Notes under the pieces: generated by a model
The model's input: only the letters and a program-made list of their open reading frames with translations
The model's database searches: none
Told to the model about the DNA's origin: nothing
Shown here: positions 49,495 through 59,956 of the stretch, piece after piece
Layout: the number at the start of each line of letters is the position of its first letter
Position numbering within the stretch: the first letter of the stretch is position 1
Made by a program: the position numbers and the translations under genes
Assembly: GCA_963662175.1 (NCBI GenBank)
Contig: OY759223.1
Coordinates: forward strand, 22,421,460-22,485,459
Direction: 5' to 3'
Source: Aradus depressus
Taxonomy: Eukaryota > Arthropoda > Insecta > Hemiptera > Aradidae
Length of the DNA: 64,000 bases

Positions 49495-49612
49495 GTTCTC
49501 GTTTTGTCGTTAAATCGCTTTGAGGTTCGCTTTGTCTGTAGGGCGCCTCGTACCCTTTCTTCTACACAAGTCGCCTTGTCTTCTCTTCTAGTATCGCCTT
49601 CTGCCCATCACA
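49495..49612 (-). promoter_or_regulatory. Lis-1: Probable 5' UTR part of exon 1, with upstream acceptor
   Basis: On the minus strand, 'gttgtgtctgtttcag' ends at 49613 and is a good 3' splice site, with a CTAAT branch-like motif about 30 nt upstream. This suggests a spliced leader exon further upstream, not identified here. The 118-nt segment is more GC-rich than its flanks. Confidence 0.5.
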
Positions 49613-49704
49613 CTGAAACAGACACAACACTTATAATTAGAAGAATACAAAAATAATTATTTAACAAAGTTATTATGAAAATAAATATAATTGATTAATA
49701 ATGT

Positions 49705-50050
49705 TTGAAGAAGTAAATTTAGTGTAGGGGAAGTTATGTAATTGGACAGAAATTCGATGTTGAGTTTTCAACAGAATTTCAAGTTTTCCGAACCCCTGAT
49801 TCCAAAAATTGAAAAAAATGTTTAGTGTGTCTGTGGACATGATAACTCCCGATATAATGAATGCATCGACACACTTGTATTTATATGTGTATCCCAAAAC
49901 CTCATAAAGAAAACACCTATTAATTTTCAGCCAAGTCAGACGAAGGGAAAAATGGAGGGGAGCATAACTCAAACACTATAATAACTGCCGATGTAAGGAA
50001 TGTATTGACGCTAAATTTATTATATGGATTCCTCATATCCTGGATAAGTC
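49705..50050 (+). repeat. Family B repeat, near full-length
   Basis: 'gtaggggaagttatgtaatt', 'cagaaattcgatgttgag', modules at 49845 and 49982, stopping before the distal end. Confidence 0.7.
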
Positions 50051-50202
50051 AATATATACCTATAGTATAATAGTATTATTATGAACTTCTAAATTCACAT
50101 AATAAAAAAATCTCATATCGATAAATAATCTCGTTGCATATATGAATTTTGAACTCAAGGCCCCTCTATAAAGCTCTTTTTCGAGAGTTAAGATTAATTT
50201 TA

Positions 50203-50526
50203 GAGGGCGCCGGTAGCTCAGTGGTATGCGTGCTTGCCTTCTGAGCACAAGGTCGTGCGTTCGAGACCCAGCCGAGGTCCTTAGTTTATTTTATCTGGGA
50301 GATAGCATGCCGTCCTTCGGATGGGACGCTAAGCGATGGTCCCGAGCCTGTACGATGTCAGGTACTCGTTAAAGATACCTACCCTAGGTGAATAAAAATT
50401 TAGGGTAGGCAAAATTTAGGACTCGAATTGTAGAGTAGGGCTCATGTCCACCAGAGTGACGAACGAACGCTCTGGTAGTAGGCGATATGACCTCGTAGTT
50501 AAATCCCGGGCATGAGTCCTAACCTA
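50203..50526 (+). mobile_element. SINE-T, full-length, short CCTAA tail
   Basis: Head 'agggcgccggtagctcagtg', body, tail 'gcatgagtcctaaccta' then poly-T. Confidence 0.92.
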
Positions 50527-50756
50527 TTTTTTTTTTTTTGTATAGATATTCAAACACTTAATAAAAAATAAAGAAAAACGTATGTTTTAGAAAACAATAT
50601 TGTCTCTAAAAAATAATATCAGCCAAATATATGGGAGTAATTAAGGGAGCCACGACTTGACAAATACTAATTGTAAGGGAAGTTCAACAAGTTTACAAGT
50701 TCGGAATGAACTAGCTCTAAAATTTAATCAACTGATTAAAACGTGCAGGGGAAATT

Positions 50757-50862
50757 TGCCACCTGGTATGGTTGCGAGTTCGAATCCTGTCCAGGAGTGG
50801 GTTTCAATTCGTAGATAGAACTCCCTGCCAGGGGCTTGGATGTCGTAAATAACTTTGTAACA
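50757..50862 (+). mobile_element. Second SINE family, partial
   Basis: B-box part 'gcgagttcgaatcctgtcc' and body 'cgtagatagaactccctgcc', matching the reverse of 51560-51630. Confidence 0.65.
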
Positions 50863-51284
50863 CCGTTATAAGAGTCATGGCTAATATGCATCGTACATAT
50901 GGCCAAAAATAAAAAAAAATCACAATTATCTTCTCGTTCATTGACTCTTTTCTCGCTATGAGTTGTTTCATAACACCGCAGACTGTTATCACGAATTGGT
51001 TGAAGGCACGACGCAAAAAAGTTAAATTAAAAAAATAAAAGAAAACTGAAATCATTAGAGGTAAGTACAAATAAATGAAAATAAATTAAATCTTTCGAAA
51101 GACTAAGGTTAATTGAAAATTATATATTTCGAAATTTACCATCTACAAATATGTTCTATCCGTTCAAACCTGTTTCTGGTTATGACATACTGACTGTTCG
51201 TTCACTGGGCTGATTATTCTAGTTTTGTGTAAACAAACGTCTTTAAAGTTATTCCCAGAATAACAAAGAGAATAAATTCGTCGA

Positions 51285-52110
51285 TGAATCACCGGCAATA
51301 CTTCCCTAGAACGAATTCATCAAATAAGTTTCCGCTCTCCCTCCAAAAACAATCGACAGTTTGAACTAAAAATCAATATTTGAATTGATGAATCCTCATG
51401 CGTATGTGGTTTTTGAATTACGTTTTTTTTAGTCGAGATCCCTTCCCTTCGGTCTATTCCGCTGAAAGTTAATAGGTGTTGTTCTTATAGGTACTGATTG
51501 GCCTCGGCAGACACCACACTAGCCATCAATGTGTTATTTTAGTTATATTAACGATATCCATGGCCTCGGGAGGGAGTTCTATCTACGAAATAAACCTCAC
51601 TCCCGGACGGGATTCGAACCAGCAAAACCATGGTGGGACCATGCGACCATGCCCTATGCTCTAGCCCGCACGGCCACCATGGCTCCCTTTATAAGTACTT
51701 GAATTTACATTTGTAGTTTGATGTCAAGACATTCATTACAATGGCACTCTATTGAGTTTTTGTGCTAAGCCCCCCACATCCCTCTACCTAATTCTCCTTT
51801 TTTCTTTTGAGCGATTTGGCTGAACATCGATAGGTGTCGTTCTGGATCCACAAACTTACTTTATCGGTCCATTTGACTGAAAATCAATAGATTTCTTTCT
51901 CAGGGATTTATTATGGTTTTTGACTTCTCTGAATATCTCTCTTCTCTATGGTCAATTCCGCTGAAAATTTACAGGTGGCGTCCTAATGGCACCATCGGCA
52001 GAGTTATCATGTCCAGAGACGCTCATTGGAAAACATGAAATTCCGGTGAAAACTCGACATCGAATTTCTGATAATTACGTAACTTGTAGCTGGGGAAATT
52101 TAAAAAAAAA
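51285..52110 (-). repeat. Family B repeat, long copy split by a SINE
   Basis: 'gatgaatcaccggcaatac', 'ataggtgttgttcttatagg' (break 51496-51687), 'gtcaagacattcattacaat', several module starts and the left end 'gtaacttgtagctggggaa'. Confidence 0.65.
51496..51687 (-). mobile_element. Second SINE family, full-length
   Basis: In reverse: tRNA-like head 'gagccatggtggccgtgcgg', body 'tagatagaactccctcccga', end 'gaggccaatcagta'. The flanks 51484-51495 and 51688-51699 agree at 10 of 12 bases. Confidence 0.8.
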
Positions 52111-52344
52111 TGGCTACCCAACCACAAGCAGTTATCCGCAATATACGTCGCACATGCCCGCATCCATACAGGGAGCTTCGACCTTGAAACGCTCTACACG
52201 CCTGTCGCAAAATGATTATACATCCTCCTGGCTGGCTTCCTTATCTTTCATTTTGCTATACGAAGTATAGAGGAAGTTATGTAATCTGTCAAAAAATCCG
52301 ATCCAGAGTTTTCGGAATTTCATGTTTTCCGACCTCTAGAAATT

Positions 52345-53400
52345 TATCTTACATTATCTTTGTTCGTATTGGTTCTATCTCAATTCTGAGAATACATTTG
52401 CGATTGAGAATTGGATAAGAAACACTTTTCAATAGGACTCGCGTAAATCGAGCCAACGTCTAAAAAAAAAAAAAAAAAACATTAAGGCGTAGTCAAGGTC
52501 CACGCCGTAGATTTTCCGTGAAAACGTCGGGATAAAATCATTTGTCATTTTCTTTCGATGCTGCCGCAGCTCTTGCATTTGCTCGGTACTAGACTTCTTA
52601 GGTTTTTTAAATTCCTTTTGATGCGAGCTTTCCTCTGATTTGCGTTTTCTATAATTCCGCGCATATTTACGATTCATATGAGACATCTTTAATTTTTTTG
52701 CAATTTCCAATTTAATACCGATTTTTACATACATTCGGCGAATATTTTTATTGTTTCACTTTGAGTCCTAGTAGTGCTCCTCAAGCTCTTTAGAATGACA
52801 CCCTAATCAACGTCCTGCCTAAACGCGTTATCACGCTACACTAATTTCTAATTTTACACAACACTAATTCGCAGCAATCATCCGCCGGAGCCCACACTAG
52901 CCCGATAACGTCACAGGTAGAACAAACACTGCACAACAAACACGTACAGACATGCTCTATCCATTGTGACCTCAACCGTTGTTATCGCATTATTAGACTC
53001 GTAGTTATTAACGATTGAAATCTGACGGTATTTTGTAACACAAGAAAGTTTGACCGGCTATCACTATGCTTAACGAGCGAATAGACGTTTTCACGTCAAA
53101 ATTGGTATCAAAACGACATTTAACGACGGTTTTCGGCATGTATCTCACAAACCGGGCGAACAGAAAAAAAATGTATTCTATTCAGTTTTCCCTACAACTT
53201 TTCATTTAAATAAATTTTTGATTATGTCCTAAATATAAACTATATCCTGTAAAATGAAGTTAAGAGGCCTTAAGTAAAGTGGTCTCAATTTTGGTCCGAT
53301 TTCGACCAAAATCTAATTTTAGTCTCTGAGTTGGAACGCTCACGAAGTTTAAAAACAAACACACGGAGATCAATGGTCAAACCTTCAGACATGAAAATAC
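52345..53400 (+). repeat. Family D repeat, split by an insertion
   Basis: First half 52345-52460 ('gactcgcgtaaatcgagcc'), second half about 53060-53400 ('agacgttttcacgtc', 'acggttttcggcatgtatct'). Both are in the same orientation as 9230-9420. Confidence 0.5.
52429..52734 (-). CDS. Unrecognised basic ORF inside the insertion in family D
   Basis: Open frame of about 100 codons. The plausible protein begins at the inner Met: 'MSHMNRKYARNYRKRKSEES', a lysine/arginine-rich segment, then 'STEQMQELRQHRKKM' and 'FIPTFSRKIYGVDLDYALM'. The end runs into an antisense poly-A tract. Highly basic N-termini with a repeated 'Q/YRxxRKK' heptad occur in arthropod transposon ORFs, but I cannot name the family. 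CGAGC(C/G)AA near 52448 and 53064 may be the target duplication. Confidence 0.25.
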   Translation of the reverse strand: MYVKIGIKLEIAKKLKMSHMNRKYARNYRKRKSEESSHQKEFKKPKKSSTEQMQELRQHRKKMTNDFIPTFSRKIYGVDLDYALMFFFFFFRRWLDLRESY

Positions 53401-53985
53401 GTTGAAAACTCGATCTCATATTTTTGTACGATTACAATACTACCTAATATGAAAGTAAAAATAAGAAGTATATAAAATATTTAATTTTTATTTATTTATT
53501 AATAATTATTTTAAAATTGATGAAACTTTTCGAGTACCGTTGTGATAACAATATGGAGCAAGGTAAGGTCAACCTTGACTGAACACTGATATAACTCCTT
53601 CAAGACATTGAAAAGGACTGAGTGAGGACACTTCAAAACAGCTGAAATTCATATGGTTCCTAATAATCCAATACATTAGTTTATTGTTATTAGCGACAGA
53701 CTTTGATGACTGATGAAATAATAATAATTTTATTTCCGTTAAATACTAATACATGGTATAATAGGATACATCATAAGAATTTATAGATTAGATTAGCTTG
53801 TAAATTAGATTTAAACTACTTGATTCAAAGACGAGTATGAATAGTAATAACAAAACTATTTAAAAAAAGGAAAATGAAATGAATAAAAACTGAATAAATA
53901 AATAGTTAAAAATATATGAGCACAAAAAATTAATAGTATAAGTCAACTATTCCTTAAAACGATCAATAATGTGGTACACTGACGC

Positions 53986-54402
53986 CTTTTTCAAGAGTAT
54001 TCCTTAAGACAATACAGGAGTAATTTGGGGAGTCCAGGGGGCGGGGTTGGCGAGCAAGGATCTTTCCTTGCAGATGACTTTTTCAAGACTATTCCTTAAG
54101 ACAATACAGGAGTAATTTGGGGAGTCCAGGGGGCGGGGTTGGCGAGCAAGGATCTTTCCTTGCAGATGACTTTTTCAAGACTATTCCTTAAGACAATACA
54201 GGAGTAATTTGGGGAGTTCAGGGGGCGGGGTTGGCGAGCAAGGATCTTACCTTTCTAACGTATTTTTCAAGACTCCCTTAAGACAATACAGGAGTAATTT
54301 GGGGAGTTCAGGGGGCGGGGTTGGCGATCAAGGATCTTTCCTTTCTAACGCCTTTTTCAAGACTATTCCTTAAGACAATACATGAGTAATTTGGGGAGTC
54401 CA
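53986..54402. repeat. 92-bp minisatellite, about 4.5 units
   Basis: Units start at 53986, 54078, 54170, 54262 and 54352 with 'ctttttcaaga(c/g)'. Each complete unit contains 'cagggggcggggttggcga'. The first three differ by few bases. Confidence 0.93.
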
Positions 54403-54865
54403 TCCTTAGATACTAACAACTAAATAAAAGTGACATTAATTCAGGAACTTTATTAAAAGGAGCTACTTTAGCTAAGACATGACATGGTTAAGACGACGAA
54501 AAGGCGACAAGTCTCACAGCTTTGTCGCCTTTACAAGTCCCACGCGCACATTAATCCCTGTCAAGACACATTCATTAACTAAGGACAATAAGTAATAATA
54601 CATTATTCATATCATTAATCAAAACACTATAATCAGACCGAGGGAACTATTTCTTATTACAGAGAGACGCTCGAGGGATGAAAAAAGTCACTTCCACACT
54701 AGACAACTTTCACTATTCTGCTAATAGTACAAACAATCTGGTCGCAGCATTAATCGTTGGTAATCACCTCATGAAATTAGGTTAATTATATTCAATGAAT
54801 AAAATTGGATAGGGGCACATAAACTTTGATTATAGAGGGACTAAATAGACTCCAAAAGAAATCTC

Positions 54866-54899
54866 ATGACTCATGCCCGGGCTTTAATTACGTAGTCAC
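54866..54899 (-). mobile_element. SINE-T 3' end scrap
   Basis: 'catgactcatgcccgggctt' then 'taattacgtagtcacc'. Confidence 0.6.
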
Positions 54900-55118
54900 C
54901 GATAAAAGTAATTTTCTTGTAATGTATTCTTTTTATTAGCGTTTATCGCATATTTTATTTTTATTGTTCTGATATAACGCCCGCGCTTGAAAACCTATAT
55001 CTAAAGATGACCTGGGCTGAAAGGATAAAATTGTTGCTGATCTCTACACTGGATCACTGATAGATTAAGTTTTGTGCTTGTTAAACACAAATTCAGATTT
55101 AAATACGAATTTTAGTTA

Positions 55119-55315
55119 GTTATTATGACTCATGGCTGGGCTTTAACTACGAGGTCATATCGCCTACTACCGGATTGCTCATTGCTCTGGTTAACATGAG
55201 CCTGACTCTACTAGGGTAGGGGAGTATCTGACATCGTACCATCGCCATATGGCCCCATCCGGTTCCAAACAAGCGATCTTGAGCTCAGTAAGCAAGGACG
55301 CTACCGGCGCTCTCC
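55119..55315 (-). mobile_element. SINE-T, old subfamily, deleted
   Basis: 'ttagttattatgactcatgg' to 'gctaccggcgctctcc' with several internal deletions. Confidence 0.82.
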
Positions 55316-55484
55316 AATATGATTTTTAACAATAGCTTACTCCTAGTTAAGCAGAAATTTATATCACGTATTGTCTATAAAGCTATGAAATAAAAACTAA
55401 TTCAATGAATTTGTACTACGTGATTATGGAATAACGTAGCCAAAACGAGTAAATTAATTGATTACGTTGAAAATGAAATGAAAT

Positions 55485-55713
55485 TTTATTATTCTGGGAC
55501 TGAGGTCCCCTAAGAATAAATACATATATAGTCAAGAACAAGAACAATGAAATATAGTATCAGTATGATGTACAAATAAATAAATAGATTAATAAATTAG
55601 TGCTACATTGGAGAAAAACTAGACAATTATAAATATTGATAAACAAAAGATTAACATGAAAAAAACATAAAATTAACAGCTTCATTATGATGAAAAAAAA
55701 AATAAAAGTATTA
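55485..55713 (-). mobile_element. LINE 3' UTR copy, first part
   Basis: Matches 44254-44500 ('ttctgggactgaggtcccc', 'acattggagaaaaactag'). Interrupted at 55714 by a fold-back element; continues at 56530-56800. Confidence 0.65.
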
Positions 55714-56222
55714 CCGTAATCCGGGGTTACTTTGATCTTCCGGGGTAACTTTGATACAGCCACGTTTTTCAAATTCAAATCGTTTTGGCGGGCTCAATTC
55801 AGATCCTACTAACCCCCAGCTGGTATCATAGTTACGAGAGTTACACGTAGAGTGCAATGCTCACATTTGCAATGCACATCACATTTTGCTCCAATCTCTC
55901 AGCGTCTCTGTTACGAGTAGCCTTCGATTTCCGCTTTCGCCTAGGGTCGGGTGGTACACTTTTCGCGCCCTCTCCAACACTTAGGTCTTCCAAAGGTGTT
56001 TCTACCTTAGGTGGCATAGCAAATGAGATTATGCTGGCAAATCCAAGCAAAATGTGATGTGCATTGCAAATGTGAGCATTGCACTCTACGTGTAACTCTC
56101 GTAACTATGATACCAGCTGGGGGTTAGTAGGATCTGAATTGAGCCCGCCAAAACGATTTGAATTTGAAAAACGTGGCTGTATCAAAGTTACCCCGGAAGA
56201 TCAAAGTAACCCCGGATTACGG
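55714..56222. mobile_element. Fold-back DNA element with TA duplication
   Basis: Arms of about 180 bp (55714-55895 and 56045-56222) are near-perfect reverse complements, starting CCGTAATCCGGGGTTACTTT. TA at 55712-55713 and 56223-56224. The central ~150 bp on the minus strand can encode 'MPPKVETPLEDLSVGEGAK' then 'PPDPRRKRKSKATRNRDAER', a basic stretch of unknown origin. Confidence 0.85.
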
Positions 56223-56529
56223 TATCTATATAAAATGTATTACTACATTGAAGCCTATTAAGGCTTATTGTAGCGAGTTGGGGTACAATTTGAATATACA
56301 TACGATATAATAATAAAGAATATTACAGCTTAATAAATTTCTAAATATTATAATAAATAATAATAATAAATGCGCTCATTTACTTGTATACATACTGCCA
56401 AGAGAAATGCAAAACAGAAAAAATGTATACTTTTATATACATACACATAAACATATAATGACTAAATAAAACCAAAGTAATAAACATTAAGTCAAACCAC
56501 TTTGTACTTTATTATTTTTTGTCCTAATT

Positions 56530-56800
56530 TTAATTTCAAGTATCTATATAAATAAAAGAAAATATGTAAAAATAAAAAAAATCTATATAACTGAGAAAAA
56601 AATAAAATAGATAATAAAAATCGACAGAGCATAATACTATGATTATAAAAGAGAAGGGAGGATGCCCAGACAAGGTTTAAAATAAAATTAATTTTAGACA
56701 GTAGGGGCTAGATAGAGAAGTGTGAGGAGAGAGAAGAAAAATAAAAATAGTCAAAATAAAAAATAAATAAATACATGATAAAAATATATAAATATGTAAA
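56530..56800 (-). mobile_element. LINE 3' UTR copy, second part
   Basis: Matches 44490-44755 ('gggaggatgcccagacaagg', 'gtaggggctagatagagaag'). Separated from the first part by the fold-back and about 300 bp of AT-rich sequence. Confidence 0.65.
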
Positions 56801-57199
56801 ATGAACAAAAAAGGAATAATATTGATTATGATCGAATAATTTGGGAACTCAAAAAGAAAATTGATGTTCACTGTGGACAACCTAGGAAGATACTTTAAAT
56901 TCGTTGTACGTATAGGTTGTGGGGTCATCGCCTTTCTTAGGTTTGACGAACGAAAACCGTTATTACTAGTAGAATGGAGTTAAACAGGTTTTATTAAACC
57001 ATATGTAATAGTACTTATTAGGTTTTATATACCTCTTTTTTTTTCTTTTTTTTTTTTAAAGATTCAGAAGAAGGAAACAAGAAATGCATATATTAAGTAA
57101 TTTACGGTGTTAGGAGCCTCTCTCTCTCTCTATACAATGAGCATTCTTAAAGACATACTAATTTTCCTTATTTCCTCTCTATGTAAAAATATATTTTTA

Positions 57200-57715
57200 T
57201 TTCCCCAGGTTTAAGAAGTTTAGGGGACGTTATGTAAACGACCAGAAATTTGTTGCTAAATTTTCAACGAAATTTCATATTTTCCAACATTCTGATTCCA
57301 AAAATTAAAAAAAAAAAAAAACTTTATATCCGTGTTTGTGAACACGATAACTTTCTGATACTTAACATTTTTGAGGAGAAATTGTGAAACACTAAATAAA
57401 AAATATAAAGAAAAAAGTATGTTTCTTTAAAATATTGTCTATTTCACAAAATATATAAAATATATGAGAGTAGTTTGAAAGTATTGAAATAGACAATATT
57501 TTTAAAAAGACATATATTTTTCTTTATATTGCTTACGATAACTTTCGATAGAATGAATGTATCGACAAGAAATTTTATATGTATATCCAGAACATTCTTA
57601 AGACGTCATCCATTGGTTTTCAGCCAAATTGGCCAAATGGAAGGGGAATTAGAGGAAGCTTAATATAAAAACTCTAATAACTGCTGATGTAATGAATGTA
57701 TCGGTACAAAATACT
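57200..57715 (+). repeat. Family B repeat with an inserted inverted-repeat MITE
   Basis: Left end 'tatttccccaggtttaag', interrupted at about 57360-57530 by a small element whose arms (57402-57447, 57483-57528; 'aatattgtctatttca' versus 'tgaaatagacaatattt') are inverted. It resumes with 'taactttcgatagaatgaat'. A half copy of the small element lies at 50560-50630. Confidence 0.6.
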
Positions 57716-58595
57716 GGGTCAGAAATTCGAAGTTGAGTTTTCGTAGGAATTTCATCTTTTCCGATCCCTTGATTCCAAAAAATAAAAAGTCTGTCTGTAT
57801 GTGTCTGTTTGTCAACACGATAACTCCCGATAGACAGAATGTATCGACACGAAATTTTATATATGAGACCACGGTTGATCCTCGCCAGGATCACACAAAT
57901 TTAAAGAAGTTAACTTTGTATAAGAATGTCATACCAGTTGTAAATATTTAGTTATATTTACTCAGTGAAAGATATAAAGGTACCGTTTAAGGAAATATAG
58001 AATGTTTTTAAATACTATGCTAGGAGGACTGAAAGTGAAGTGAATGTCGATCAAATTAACTTGATCTAACGTAAAAAAAAGTTGTCGGTGCATCACCGGC
58101 AATGAACTTCCCCAATACAAATAATCAAGTAATTTTTCGCTCTCCCACTAAGACCAATCTATCGTTTAGGCTAAAATTCAATACTTGACATAGAGATACT
58201 TCTGAATCCTCATACTAAAGTCATGTCGATGTTTGCATAACCCTTTAAGGACGACATCAGCCAAATCGGAGGGAGACTTAAACAAAAACTCTAATAACTG
58301 CCCTTGTAATGGATGTATTGATACGAAATTTCATATGTAAATTCAAAACTCCATGAGAATGGCACCTAATAATTTGTCGCGAAATCAGTCGAAGGGAAGG
58401 GGGATCACAACTCAAATAGCCTAATAACTAGCAGTGAAATGAATATATCCACACAAAATTAACTATGATGGTTCAGAAGTCACCCTGTATGTCAAATATT
58501 GAATTTTAGCCCAAAAGATGTGTTGACTATGGAGAGAGACAACGTAATTGATTAATTCATGCTCAGAAAGTACGTATTGAGTGATTCACCGACAA
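57715..58595 (+). repeat. Composite family B segment, inverted relative of 26985-27850
   Basis: Family B left end in reverse, then 'ctcgccaggatcacac', the unique segment with 'tagttatatttactcagtg' and 'ctaggaggactgaaagtg', then two further family B stretches to 58595. Near-identical blocks appear in reverse at 27-28 kb. Confidence 0.65.
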
Positions 58596-58894
58596 ATTTT
58601 TATTGCTTTAGAGAAGTGGGGAAGATCATTAGATGCAATAGAGCTGCTTTATGAGTTATACTCTGATGAACCACATACACGCCAATGCCATTCTCTTCAA
58701 AGATTGTCATGTCACTCGTCCTAACTTCATCAGATGAGGATCAGTCTTAATGTGAGAATCACCTTCAACACCTAGCTGCCAAGCCGTTGTTGTTCAACCT
58801 CTTTAGACTGAAGGTCTCCACATTCCAACATCTTTCTCACAGTTAGTTAACCCTGGTAATTAATTAATAGCTAGCTTCTCAAGAAGTCTTCTTG

Positions 58895-59640
58895 TGGATT
58901 CTAGGGCACATTGGTTTGCATGGGAATGAAGAAGCTGATAGAGCGGCTAAAGCAGGCGTTCGGCCAAATGATTTGATGAAGATGGGTGCCTTGGAACGTT
59001 GGGTAAATGAATGACTTGGTCCTGGATGGTGCTGTTGCCTTATATTACTGTAGATGCAATATGCCTTTAGGAGCAGATATTGATGAGCCCTTACACCTAG
59101 CCCTGCAGCAGGAGGTGAGCGGACAGTCCGGACCAGAGCGCTGCAAGGACATTGTCCAGGAATGGATAGTGAAAAAATGGCAACAACGTTGGTCACGAAG
59201 TTCGGATGACCGAACGACTTATGCATACTTTTCGGATGTCCGGGTACGCCTCGACTCGTCGTGGGTACAGCCTGACCACTGGATGTCCCAGATATTATCA
59301 GGTCACAGAGACTTTAACTCCAAACTCTTTTTCATTAGGAGGAAGAACAACCCAAACTGTTCATGTGAAGGCATCGAGACTGCAGAACATGTATTGGCCG
59401 CTGTATGACCAGGCCAGGGTAGAGTTGATTCGCGGGACCGGATCATACCTGGGACTGAATCCACGGCAGCTAGTGACGGAGACCCAGTGTTCAGCCGGTT
59501 TGTCGGCTTCTGGCGGCAGCAAAAGATAGCGGTGTGACGGGCTGGGGCGACCACCGATCGCCATATGTTGGTCGCCCCCGGCCCACCATAACCTCACTTT
59601 AAGCACTAGTCAGATCCCGAGCTCCCTCATACGACGGGTG
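58895..59640 (+). pseudogene. Non-LTR retrotransposon ORF2 end (RNase H tail and Cys/His domain), R1/I-like
   Basis: 'WILGHIGLHGNEEADRAAKA' is the last RNase H motif (usually 'W.PGH.GI.GNE.AD.LAK'). It ends at a stop after 'RWVNE'. A shifted frame (59007-59408) continues with 'VQEWIVKKWQQRW', 'DHWMSQILSGHRDFNSKLF' and 'CSCEGIETAEHVL', the typical terminal domain of R1/LOA/I LINEs. Frameshifted, 5'-truncated, dead. More GC-rich than the surroundings. Confidence 0.75.
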
Positions 59641-59716
59641 ATGCACAGCAAGCTGCACCCGACACAATAAAGAGCAATATTAAAGGGAAAATGAATGGTC
59701 AGAGCAAGACACACAC

Positions 59717-59932
59717 TTGAAATATATAAAGGCAAACTTAAGACCCATTAACTTCTCAGATGAACTTTCCCAAAGAGAAAAAAATAATGTTAAGAAGAAG
59801 TGGGCACCTCCTGGTGAGGAACAGACCTACAAGGTGTGTCCTCTGTCGGGAGTTGCTGACTGGAGAACTGCTTCTACACTGTGCTTTCTTTCCTATCTCA
59901 TAAAGAATTGGATTTCCAAATATGAAAGATAG
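59717..59932 (+). CDS. Unrecognised short ORF
   Basis: 71-codon frame containing 'LSQREKNNVKKKWAPPGEEQ' and 'YKVCPLSGVADWRTAST'. It lies between the LINE end and the mariner fragment. I do not recognise it; it could be a transposon-internal or captured segment, or chance. Confidence 0.15.
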   Translation: MKYIKANLRPINFSDELSQREKNNVKKKWAPPGEEQTYKVCPLSGVADWRTASTLCFLSYLIKNWISKYER

Positions 59933-59956
59933 ATTTGGAAGAGGAACTGTTTTATT

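Noticed and set aside
53986..54402. CRISPR-like array
   Set aside because: Direct 92-bp units with no repeat/spacer alternation in a eukaryotic genome; a minisatellite.
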